Origin: Alphaproteobacteria bacterium
GTDB lineage: Bacteria > Pseudomonadota > Alphaproteobacteria > Rhizobiales > Aestuariivirgaceae
Direction: 5' to 3'
DNA: 48,871 nt
Assembly: GCA_024640405.1 (NCBI GenBank)
Contig: JAHEFB010000027.1
Coordinates: 1-48,871 of the forward strand
Part shown: positions 24,765 to 32,059 of the stretch, piece after piece
Layout of the letters: each line of letters opens with the position of its first letter
How positions within the stretch are numbered: the first letter of the stretch is position 1
Notes under the pieces: generated by a model
What the model was told of the DNA's origin: nothing
The model's database searches: none
Seen by the model: only the letters and a program-made list of their open reading frames with translations
Position numbers and translations under genes: made by a program

Positions 24765-27278
24765 CTATGCCCTGAGGCGCTCATTGTCCGCATCAAAAGG
24801 ACTTTCGGCCAGGATCGTGGCCTCAAACAGCTCACCGAGAATTTTCACCTGCAGCTTGCCTCCCTCTGCGGCGTTTACCGGCTTGACCATGGCAAGCGCC
24901 AGAGATTTCCCGACCCGCCAGCCATAGGCACCGGTGGTGACACGGCCAACCAGTGTGCCCGCCGTATCGTACACGGCTTCAGAGCCGCGCGCATCGCAGT
25001 CCTTGATGCCATGCACCTCCATTGTCACATAAGCCCATTTATCACCGGCAGCATGGCGTTTCACAAGTTCATCACGGCCAATGAAATCACCCTTGTTGGG
25101 ATGAACGAAACGGTCCAGTCCGGACTCATAAGCCGAGTATTCAACCGACAGTTCACGGCCCACCAGCCGGTAGGATTTCTCCACCGCCATGGTGCCCATG
25201 GCACGGATGCCAAACGGCTTGATGCCAAACTCGGCGCCGGCTTCCATCACCAGGTCAAAGATCAGGTTCTGCATTTCAATCGGGTGGTGCAGTTCCCAGC
25301 CGAGCTCACCGACAAAGTTCACCCGCAGTGCATGCGCCTGAGCAATCCCGACATTGATGAACTTGCCCATCAGCCACTTGAAATTCTCGGTTGAAAGGTC
25401 AGTGTCCGTCAGCTTCTGCAGCACATCACGTGACTTGGGTCCCGCCAGCACCAGCACGCCCATCTGGGTTGTGATCTTCTGCAGGTTGACGCCGGTCTCC
25501 GGTTTCAGCTTGGTAAGATAATCCCAGTCATGGCGTTCGTAGGCACCGGGCCCCACGAGATAGAAGTCATTCTCTGCCCGCTTGTAGACGGTAAATTCTG
25601 ACCGAACGCCACCCAGTTTTGTGAGCAGGTGACACAGGCCAACACGGCCAATGGTCTTCGGAATTCGGTTGGCCAGAATGGAGTCCAGCCATTGCGCAGC
25701 GTCTGGCCCGGTAACTTCGTACTTGGCAAATGCCGACATATCCAGCAGGCCACAGTTTTCTGTGACGTTTTTGACTTCATTGCCGACATGCTCGAAATAG
25801 TTGGACCTGCGGAACGACCACAGCTCCTTTACTTTTTCACCGGGTTCAACCGGCGCGTGATTGTCCTTGGCGATGACATCGGGACGAACTATTTCCGAAG
25901 CTTCGAAACCATAGTCGGCACTGGGCGCAAACCAGTTCGGACGCTCCCAGCCGTAGACCGAACCGAACACCGCTCCAAGCGCCTTCATCCGGTCATAACA
26001 CGGCGATGTCTTGAGCGGACGCGCGTCCCAGCGTTCTTCGTCCGGGTAGTGCGGTGTGAAGACATTTCGGTAGGCTTCCTCGTTCTTGCACTTCAGGTAA
26101 CCGCGAGACGCGTAGGGACCGAACCGGCGCGGGTCTACGCCCAGCATGTCGATGGAGCTTTCGCCTTCGACAATCCATTCGGCCAGTTGCCAGCCTGCGC
26201 CACCGGCAGCCGTGACGCCAAACGAATGGCCCTCGTTGAGCCACAGGTTCTTCCTGCCCCAGGCTGGCCCGATGATGGGCGAACCGTCCGGCGTATAACA
26301 GATTGCTCCGTTGTAGACTTTCTTGATGCCAACTTCGCCAAACGCCGGCACGCGGAAAAACGTGCTTTCGATATGAGGCGCGATCCGGTCCAGATCCTCC
26401 TGGAAGAGTTCATACTCTGCGTCTTCATCCGGGCCATCCACATAACAGACCGGTGCACCGGCTTCGTAGGGTCCAAGGATCAGGCCGCCTGCTTCCTCAC
26501 GCATATACCAGGCTGAATCGGCATCGCGCAGCACACCCATTTCGGGCAGGCCATCCGCGTGGCGCTGCTTGATCTCGGGATGGGCCTCCGTGACGATGTA
26601 CTGATGTTCAACCGGTATGACGGGAATGTCGAGCCCCAGCATGTCCCCGGTCTGGCGCACGAAGTTGCCCGTAGCGGTAACCAGATGTTCGCAGGTGATA
26701 TCGCCCTTGTTGGTTTTCACCAGCCACTCATCGTTGGCTTTCTGCTCGATGGCAATCACCCGGGTGTTGCGATAGATTTCCGCACCCTTGTCGCGCGCAC
26801 CCTTGGCCATGGCCTGTGTCAGATCGGCAGGTTGCACATAACCGTCGGTCGGATGCTGGATGGCCCCGAGCAGGCCTTCCGTATTGCACAAGGGCCAGAT
26901 TTCCTTGACTTGTTCCGGGGTCAGCAGATTGACATGCACGCCAATGGTCTCGGCAACACCGGCATAATACATGAACTCGTCCCAGCGATCCTCTGTCTGG
27001 GCAAGTCTGATATTGGATACTTGCCGCAAGCCCACGTGCTGGCCGGTTTCTTCCTCGAGCTTGGAGTACAGATCGAGCGAGTACTGATGCACCTTGCCAA
27101 CCGAGTAGGACATATTGAACAACGGCAAGAGCCCGGCAGCATGCCATGTCGAACCGGATGTCAGTTCATTGCGCTCAACCAGCACAACATCCGACCAACC
27201 CTTTTTCGCCAGCGCATAAAGTGTACCGACACCGACAACACCGCCACCAATAACCACGACACGTGCATGCGACTTCAT
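24765..27278 (-). CDS. FAD-dependent dimethylglycine/sarcosine-type dehydrogenase with GcvT domain
   Basis: 837 residues from ATG 27278 (GGAGG in front). The N-terminal DAO domain has the FAD loop VVVIGGGVVGVG and STWHAAG, where His46 is the usual covalent FAD site. A middle FAO_M-like region follows, then folate-binding GcvT and GcvT-C domains in the second half (GELGWELHHP, KGDFIGRDEL). Such enzymes oxidise N-methyl groups and pass formaldehyde to THF as methylene-THF. Dimethylglycine or sarcosine is the likely substrate; a different methylated amine is possible. It sits between fhs and the formate dehydrogenase operon. Confidence 0.88.
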   Translation of the reverse strand: MKSHARVVVIGGGVVGVGTLYALAKKGWSDVVLVERNELTSGSTWHAAGLLPLFNMSYSVGKVHQYSLDLYSKLEEETGQHVGLRQVSNIRLAQTEDRWDEFMYYAGVAETIGVHVNLLTPEQVKEIWPLCNTEGLLGAIQHPTDGYVQPADLTQAMAKGARDKGAEIYRNTRVIAIEQKANDEWLVKTNKGDITCEHLVTATGNFVRQTGDMLGLDIPVIPVEHQYIVTEAHPEIKQRHADGLPEMGVLRDADSAWYMREEAGGLILGPYEAGAPVCYVDGPDEDAEYELFQEDLDRIAPHIESTFFRVPAFGEVGIKKVYNGAICYTPDGSPIIGPAWGRKNLWLNEGHSFGVTAAGGAGWQLAEWIVEGESSIDMLGVDPRRFGPYASRGYLKCKNEEAYRNVFTPHYPDEERWDARPLKTSPCYDRMKALGAVFGSVYGWERPNWFAPSADYGFEASEIVRPDVIAKDNHAPVEPGEKVKELWSFRRSNYFEHVGNEVKNVTENCGLLDMSAFAKYEVTGPDAAQWLDSILANRIPKTIGRVGLCHLLTKLGGVRSEFTVYKRAENDFYLVGPGAYERHDWDYLTKLKPETGVNLQKITTQMGVLVLAGPKSRDVLQKLTDTDLSTENFKWLMGKFINVGIAQAHALRVNFVGELGWELHHPIEMQNLIFDLVMEAGAEFGIKPFGIRAMGTMAVEKSYRLVGRELSVEYSAYESGLDRFVHPNKGDFIGRDELVKRHAAGDKWAYVTMEVHGIKDCDARGSEAVYDTAGTLVGRVTTGAYGWRVGKSLALAMVKPVNAAEGGKLQVKILGELFEATILAESPFDADNERLRA

Positions 27279-27337
27279 AATCAACCCTCCGGGTTCACAG
27301 CGACACCTAGAGCAATCTGTCCGCATTCGCCGGGACA

Positions 27338-27357
27338 CGGGTTACTCTTGTGACCCG
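27338..27357. other. hairpin in the leader of the GcvT-like oxidoreductase gene
   Basis: CGGGTTAC and GTGACCCG pair over eight positions (one G-U) with a four-base loop, 60 bases before the start of the oxidoreductase gene. No T run follows. It may be a leader structure or a weak end for the upstream operon. A TAGAGC scrap lies at 27308-27313. Confidence 0.35.
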
Positions 27358-27432
27358 AACCATAGTGAAAACAACTCAACACGTGTGAAGTCAAACGACC
27401 GGGCAGCGCAGAATTACGACACATGAGAGGTC

Positions 27433-28041
27433 TCAGACAATCACTTCGAGCGAACAAAGCTCGCGCCTCAACCTGTCCGGGTCAATGAATTGCACGGCAT
27501 GCCAGCCTGCGTCGCGTGCAGCTTCAACATTGGCAACCACATCATCTATAAACAAGACATCCTCGGGAACCAGGTCGAAGGCAGCGGCATGATGCTGGAA
27601 AATCTCGGGCTCCGGCTTTAACAGCCCAATTCTGCCTGAGACCGTGACACCCCGAAAATGATTGAACAATTCAAACCGTTCACGCGCTTCATCAAAGGTC
27701 TCGCCATTGAAGTTTGTCAATGCGGTCAGATCCGCCCCGCCGGCCGACAGCTGCTCCAGAATGGCGACGCTTTCTGTAATGGCGTTCGGCACCATGTCAT
27801 GCCAGCGCTCCCGAAATGACCGGATCAGCATTTCCTTTTCCGGATATCGTGCGATCAGGTCAGCTTCGCCCGGCGCCCACGCATGCACCCGGTCCTGCGC
27901 AACTATCCAGTCGCGCGAACACACTTCGCGCAGAAAACTCTTCCGCTCAGTCCGATCGGGGATCAGATCCAGATAGGCATATTCGGGGTCGAAATTGAGC
28001 AGCACATTTCCGATATCAAATACAATGTGCCGAACAGCCAT
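27433..28041 (-). CDS. HAD-superfamily hydrolase (subfamily IA)
   Basis: 202 residues from ATG 28041. The nucleophile block HIVFDIGNVLLNFDP (DxG variant: Asp10 then Gly12, as in some epoxide-hydrolase-like HADs), LTNFNGE for motif II, KPEPEIF for motif III and DVLFIDDVVANVEAA for motif IV. The substrate is unknown. Its start shares one base with the moeA stop (TGATG), so it is the last translationally coupled gene of the molybdenum/formate dehydrogenase operon. Confidence 0.85.
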   Translation of the reverse strand: MAVRHIVFDIGNVLLNFDPEYAYLDLIPDRTERKSFLREVCSRDWIVAQDRVHAWAPGEADLIARYPEKEMLIRSFRERWHDMVPNAITESVAILEQLSAGGADLTALTNFNGETFDEARERFELFNHFRGVTVSGRIGLLKPEPEIFQHHAAAFDLVPEDVLFIDDVVANVEAARDAGWHAVQFIDPDRLRRELCSLEVIV

Positions 28042-29303
28042 CAACTTATCCCAAACTCGCTGAATGGGATAAAATCAAGCAGTTCGCCCTGCTGCACCGC
28101 CGATGTGTCCTCCGGGACTTCAATAAGCCCAGTCGCCTGCCGCAGGCCGGAAATCAATCCGGACCCGTCCCTGTCAAACTTGCGTAATACCGGTCCATCG
28201 CCGCTATTGTCTATCCAGCCGCGCCAGAATTCGCGACGGTCGGTTTTCTTGCTTGCGATGGCAAACCCGGCAGGCAGCGGATAGCGCTGTGGAGGTAACC
28301 AGTTCGCGCCCTGCAACCGGCCGAACATCGGTTGCGCGTAAAGAAGAAATGTCACGAATGCAGCGACCGGATTGCCCGGCAAACCAAAAAACACCGTATC
28401 GCCGATCTGCCCCATTGCCAGGGGTCTGCCGGGCTTCACCGCCAGCTGCCAGCCATGAAGAGTTCCCATTGACTGAATGGTCTCTACAACAAAATCGGCC
28501 TCGCCCCTGCTCGCGCCGCCGGTTGTAAGTATGACATCACATTCATGCGCCGCGCTGCGCACGGCCCGCTCAACCCGCACTCGGTCATCGGGTATGACGC
28601 CATAGTCCACCGGTTCGGCACCAACCGTGTTCAGCAATCCGCGGAGCAAATGATGATTGCTGTCATAAACCTTGCCATCACCAATGATGTTCCCCGGCCT
28701 GACTATCTCGTCTCCCGTTGAAATCAATCCGACCTTCAACCGTGCAAACACCTGAACACGGCCCGCCCCTCCGGACGCGATGGCCGCGACGTCCTGCGGT
28801 CGCAACCGCAGTCCCGCACGCAGCATGACCTCGCCTTGCTGGACATCTTCACCGGCCAGCCGCGTGTTGGCGCCGGGCTTCAGCCCCTTTGGCACAACAA
28901 GCCGCGTTCCCTCAACACTCGCGTCCTCCTGCATCAGGCAGGTATCGGCGCCCTCGGGCATGACCGCGCCGGTAAAAATGCGCGCCGCCTCGCCCTTTTT
29001 CAGGCCCCGTTCAGGCGCATGCCCTGCCGCAACGCGCATGACGACATTGAACCTGGTATCCTTGCCGGCTTTCAATTCTGTTCCGGCAAACGCATATCCG
29101 TCCACAGCCGCATTGTTGAATGCTGGGATATCCCTCGGCGCGGCATACGGCTCGGCCAATACCCGTCCGTGCGCCTGGGAAAGCACGACCGTCTCGACAT
29201 TGGTTACCGGTGATGTTCGCTCCAGAATCAGCGCGACCGCATCGTCATGGCGCATCCGGTCCTTGTCATGCAGAAAACAGTCATCAAGCAGTTTGCGCGG
29301 CAT
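28041..29303 (-). CDS. moeA: molybdopterin molybdenumtransferase
   Basis: Inserts molybdate into adenylylated molybdopterin. 420 residues from ATG 29303; the frame is open further upstream but that would overlap mobB. It contains AVDGYAF, the linker domain, GDEIV, TTGGASRGEADFV and LPGNPVAAFVTFLL, all MoeA landmarks. It starts four bases after mobB and overlaps the HAD gene by one base. Confidence 0.94.
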   Translation of the reverse strand: MPRKLLDDCFLHDKDRMRHDDAVALILERTSPVTNVETVVLSQAHGRVLAEPYAAPRDIPAFNNAAVDGYAFAGTELKAGKDTRFNVVMRVAAGHAPERGLKKGEAARIFTGAVMPEGADTCLMQEDASVEGTRLVVPKGLKPGANTRLAGEDVQQGEVMLRAGLRLRPQDVAAIASGGAGRVQVFARLKVGLISTGDEIVRPGNIIGDGKVYDSNHHLLRGLLNTVGAEPVDYGVIPDDRVRVERAVRSAAHECDVILTTGGASRGEADFVVETIQSMGTLHGWQLAVKPGRPLAMGQIGDTVFFGLPGNPVAAFVTFLLYAQPMFGRLQGANWLPPQRYPLPAGFAIASKKTDRREFWRGWIDNSGDGPVLRKFDRDGSGLISGLRQATGLIEVPEDTSAVQQGELLDFIPFSEFGIS

Positions 29304-29307
29304 GATT

Positions 29308-29820
29308 TCAAGGCACCTCGATAAGACCGGTGCGCCCGCAGATAAAGTCTGCCAGCGCATGAATATTGTCCCGATCATAGACCGGAACCGGACAATCGGT
29401 AACCGTCCCATTGGCCGCAACAGCTACAATTGTCTCATCCTCATTGCTCAGTCTTGGTTTGTCATCGTCAAGATTGCGCACTTCGATCTTGTCATGGCCA
29501 TCGCGCTTGTAACCTTCGACGATCACCAGGTCACAGGGATCAAGTTTCGCCAGCATTTCATCCAGCGATGGTTCCGGATTGTCGCCCAGCTCGGAAATCA
29601 CGGCCCAGCGATGCCGCGACACCACCGCTACTTGTGCAGCACCGGCTGCGCGGTGGCGAAAACTGTCGCGTCCCTCATGGTCGATATCGAACGAATGATG
29701 GGCGTGCTTGATGGTTGATATCCGAAACCCGCGTCCCGTCAATTCGCTCACCAGCCGTTCCACCAGCGTGGTCTTGCCGGCATTCTTGAACCCAGCGACA
29801 CCAATGATGCGCTGTGTCAT
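29308..29820 (-). CDS. mobB: molybdopterin-guanine dinucleotide biosynthesis protein B
   Basis: 170-residue GTP-binding adaptor with the P-loop GFKNAGKTT at 10-18 and the D-rich KHAHHSFDIDHEGRDSFRHR block. It helps MobA to form bis-MGD. ATG overlaps the mobA stop by four bases (ATGA). Confidence 0.93.
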   Translation of the reverse strand: MTQRIIGVAGFKNAGKTTLVERLVSELTGRGFRISTIKHAHHSFDIDHEGRDSFRHRAAGAAQVAVVSRHRWAVISELGDNPEPSLDEMLAKLDPCDLVIVEGYKRDGHDKIEVRNLDDDKPRLSNEDETIVAVAANGTVTDCPVPVYDRDNIHALADFICGRTGLIEVP

Positions 29821-30443
29821 GCCGCCAACTCCTGTGCGATGCGCTCTGCCTCCGGCACATCGTCCGGCCGGTTGACATTGAAAAACGGATCAAAACCGCG
29901 CGCCGTAAATTCCACGGCGACCAGCTTGTGCCGTGCAGTCCACACATCAACCTTGCGTATGTCTTCATCCACCAGCGCCGACTGCAGATCATCCTTCAAA
30001 CTAACCGGCCACAGGCCGAACACCGGGTGATTGCGTCCGTCCGATGCTGCACACGCCATGTCGGCGTCCTGATGTTCGATGGCGCCCGATAATCTGCTGA
30101 CAAAGTCGGTTGGAAAGAACGGCGTATCGGTGGCAGCGGTTGCCAACCATTCGGCTTCAGGGACATTTTCAGCCGCCCAGCACAATCCCGCGAGCACCCC
30201 GGCAAGCGGACCGGCAAACCCGTCAACAGTATCTGGCACAACCGGCAGTCCATACTCGGCAAACCGGGCAGGGTCACCATTGGCGTTGAGGACAATGCTG
30301 GAGACCTGCGCACCAAACCGCTCGATTACATGGTCCATCACCGGCCGGCCGGCAAGTTCAATCAATCCCTTGTCACCGCCGCCCATGCGCCGGGCAAGCC
30401 CGCCAGCGAGAATGCAGCCGACAACATTGGTCCTAACCGTCAT
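29817..30443 (-). CDS. mobA: molybdenum cofactor guanylyltransferase
   Basis: Attaches GMP to molybdopterin to give MGD, needed by DMSO-reductase-family enzymes such as formate dehydrogenase. 208 residues with the nucleotidyltransferase signature LAGGLARRMGGGDK at 12-25. ATG 30443 is chosen because GGGAG lies in front; a start at 30479 would overlap fdhD by 47 bases instead of 11. Confidence 0.92.
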   Translation of the reverse strand: MTVRTNVVGCILAGGLARRMGGGDKGLIELAGRPVMDHVIERFGAQVSSIVLNANGDPARFAEYGLPVVPDTVDGFAGPLAGVLAGLCWAAENVPEAEWLATAATDTPFFPTDFVSRLSGAIEHQDADMACAASDGRNHPVFGLWPVSLKDDLQSALVDEDIRKVDVWTARHKLVAVEFTARGFDPFFNVNRPDDVPEAERIAQELAA

Positions 30444-31326
30444 TGCCAGCTCCCTTGCGCCTGTGTTTGCGGTCTTCATCCTCGATCAGTGACAGGTCGG
30501 CATCAAACTCGATGCGCTCTGCACCCGATAGCGCGAGGAACCGTTTGCCACGTGCCCGGCCGATCACCGTCATGCCAACCTGGCGGGCAAGATCAACACC
30601 CCAAGCAGTGAATCCGGAGCGTGATACCAGTATCGGAATGCGCATGGCCGCGCACTTCAGGATCATTTCAGACGTCAACCTGCCGGTGGTGTAGAACAGC
30701 TTGTCATCAGGCGACACCTTGTTGAGGAACATCCATCCGGCAATCTTGTCGACGGCATTGTGTCTGCCGACATCCTCCAGATACACCAGCGGTGTATCCG
30801 CCTTGCACAAAACGCATCCATGAATTGCGCCGGCCTTGAGATAAAGCGACGGTGCGGTGTTGATTTTCTTTGTCAGCGCATAAAGCCACGATGTCTTTAT
30901 CCGCGCATCCTGCGACAGCTGGATGGTTTCGAAATTCTCCATCATGTCGCCGAACACCGTGCCCTGTGCACAGCCGGACGTGCGGATCTTCTTCTTCATC
31001 TTTTCTTCGAAGTTGGTTTCGCGCACCGTTCGCACGACAATCACTTCAAGGTCATCGTCATAGTCGATGCCGGTGATTTCGTCGTCGTGCTGCAACATGC
31101 CCTGGTTGAGCAGATACCCCACGGCCAGCCAGTCCGGATGATCCCCGATTGTCATCGAGGTAACAATTTCCTGGGCATTGAGATAGATGGTCAGCGGCCG
31201 CTCATGCACCACATGCGTGTGAGTTTCAGCACCGGTCTGGTCGATACCGGTTACGGCCCGCGACAGCCGCTCATCGTCCGGATCCGGTACGACGGCGAAT
31301 TCCGAAATGTCGCGTGGCGTGTTCAT
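30433..31326 (-). CDS. fdhD: formate dehydrogenase accessory sulfurtransferase FdhD
   Basis: 297 residues. FdhD proteins pass sulfur from a cysteine desulfurase to the metal cofactor of formate dehydrogenase. The active loop here reads TSGCAQGTVFG with a single cysteine, Cys119, where E. coli FdhD has a CxxC. A second CxxC-like pair lies in HGCVLC. The conserved EDVGRHNAVDK and GRLTSEM blocks are present. ATG overlaps the MOSC-gene stop by four bases. Confidence 0.93.
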   Translation of the reverse strand: MNTPRDISEFAVVPDPDDERLSRAVTGIDQTGAETHTHVVHERPLTIYLNAQEIVTSMTIGDHPDWLAVGYLLNQGMLQHDDEITGIDYDDDLEVIVVRTVRETNFEEKMKKKIRTSGCAQGTVFGDMMENFETIQLSQDARIKTSWLYALTKKINTAPSLYLKAGAIHGCVLCKADTPLVYLEDVGRHNAVDKIAGWMFLNKVSPDDKLFYTTGRLTSEMILKCAAMRIPILVSRSGFTAWGVDLARQVGMTVIGRARGKRFLALSGAERIEFDADLSLIEDEDRKHRRKGAGNDG

Positions 31327-31904
31327 GCGTGGGAGTAAATCCGTTGTGGTGGAATGTGCAGCACGATTTCATCGCCCACTGAAATCGACCCTTCGCGCTC
31401 GACCCACGCCACAAGCCCGCGTTTGTTGCGCGCCACGTTCGCAAACGCCGTACCATGGCCCGGGTGATGCTTTTCGATGACATCGCCGACAAATCTGCAC
31501 GGCGCATTTTCACCATCCACTATCAGTGTCGCGCCGGACGAGAACATCATGCGTGTTGACGGCGGCAGAAATGTCAGCTCGGGAATACCGGATGTAACCA
31601 GATTCGCACCGACCCACTCCGCGTGAAGCGTCGGAATGCCGAGCAGGCTGGCAACCTCGGCCAGTTGCTCTGCAGACAAAATGGAAACCTGACGGGTATT
31701 GGCCACTGGTGTACCGCGTTCGTACTGTCGCAGCATACGCGAGTCAGACCGGTAACCGCGACCTGAATGACAATCACCAACGATACCGTCGAAGACCAGA
31801 TTCAGTCGATCGGTGGGGGCTTTTTCAAGTCCCGTCTCCCTCTCCGGGCTCGACAGCAGCGCCGCCACCGTGCCGGTCAACTTCGATTTTTCCAGTATCG
31901 CCAT
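31323..31904 (-). CDS. MOSC domain protein
   Basis: 193 residues with the MOSC layout: GDCHSG near the middle of the N-terminal half, then GANLVTSGI and a conserved cysteine in NAPCRFVGD. MOSC domains bind or transfer sulfur or molybdenum cofactor (as in MoCo sulfurase C-termini, YiiM). Its place between formate dehydrogenase and fdhD suggests a role in cofactor maturation (inference). Confidence 0.87.
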   Translation of the reverse strand: MAILEKSKLTGTVAALLSSPERETGLEKAPTDRLNLVFDGIVGDCHSGRGYRSDSRMLRQYERGTPVANTRQVSILSAEQLAEVASLLGIPTLHAEWVGANLVTSGIPELTFLPPSTRMMFSSGATLIVDGENAPCRFVGDVIEKHHPGHGTAFANVARNKRGLVAWVEREGSISVGDEIVLHIPPQRIYSHA

Positions 31905-31999
31905 AGCCTGTCTTCTTCAGATGCGGGCTTTTTTATAGAGCATTTTCACTGAAGGACGATACCGCTATTGCGACAAAATTGTTGCAACAGCAAACCGCA

Positions 32000-32016
32000 T
32001 CGCAACGTCGTTGCGA
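32000..32016. other. perfect hairpin in the only gap of the formate dehydrogenase operon
   Basis: TCGCAAC and GTTGCGA pair fully around GTC. It lies in the 155-base gap between the alpha-subunit gene and the MOSC gene, which also holds a TAGAGCAT scrap at 31936-31943. No T run follows on the minus strand, so an RNA-processing or stability role is as likely as termination. Confidence 0.45.
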
Positions 32017-32059
32017 CGTCATCCGGCATCGAAAAAACAGCCGTGCAGCACGTCAGGAA

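Noticed and set aside
25629..26516. 295-codon frame antisense to the GcvT-like oxidoreductase
   Set aside because: A product of high GC third positions in the real gene.
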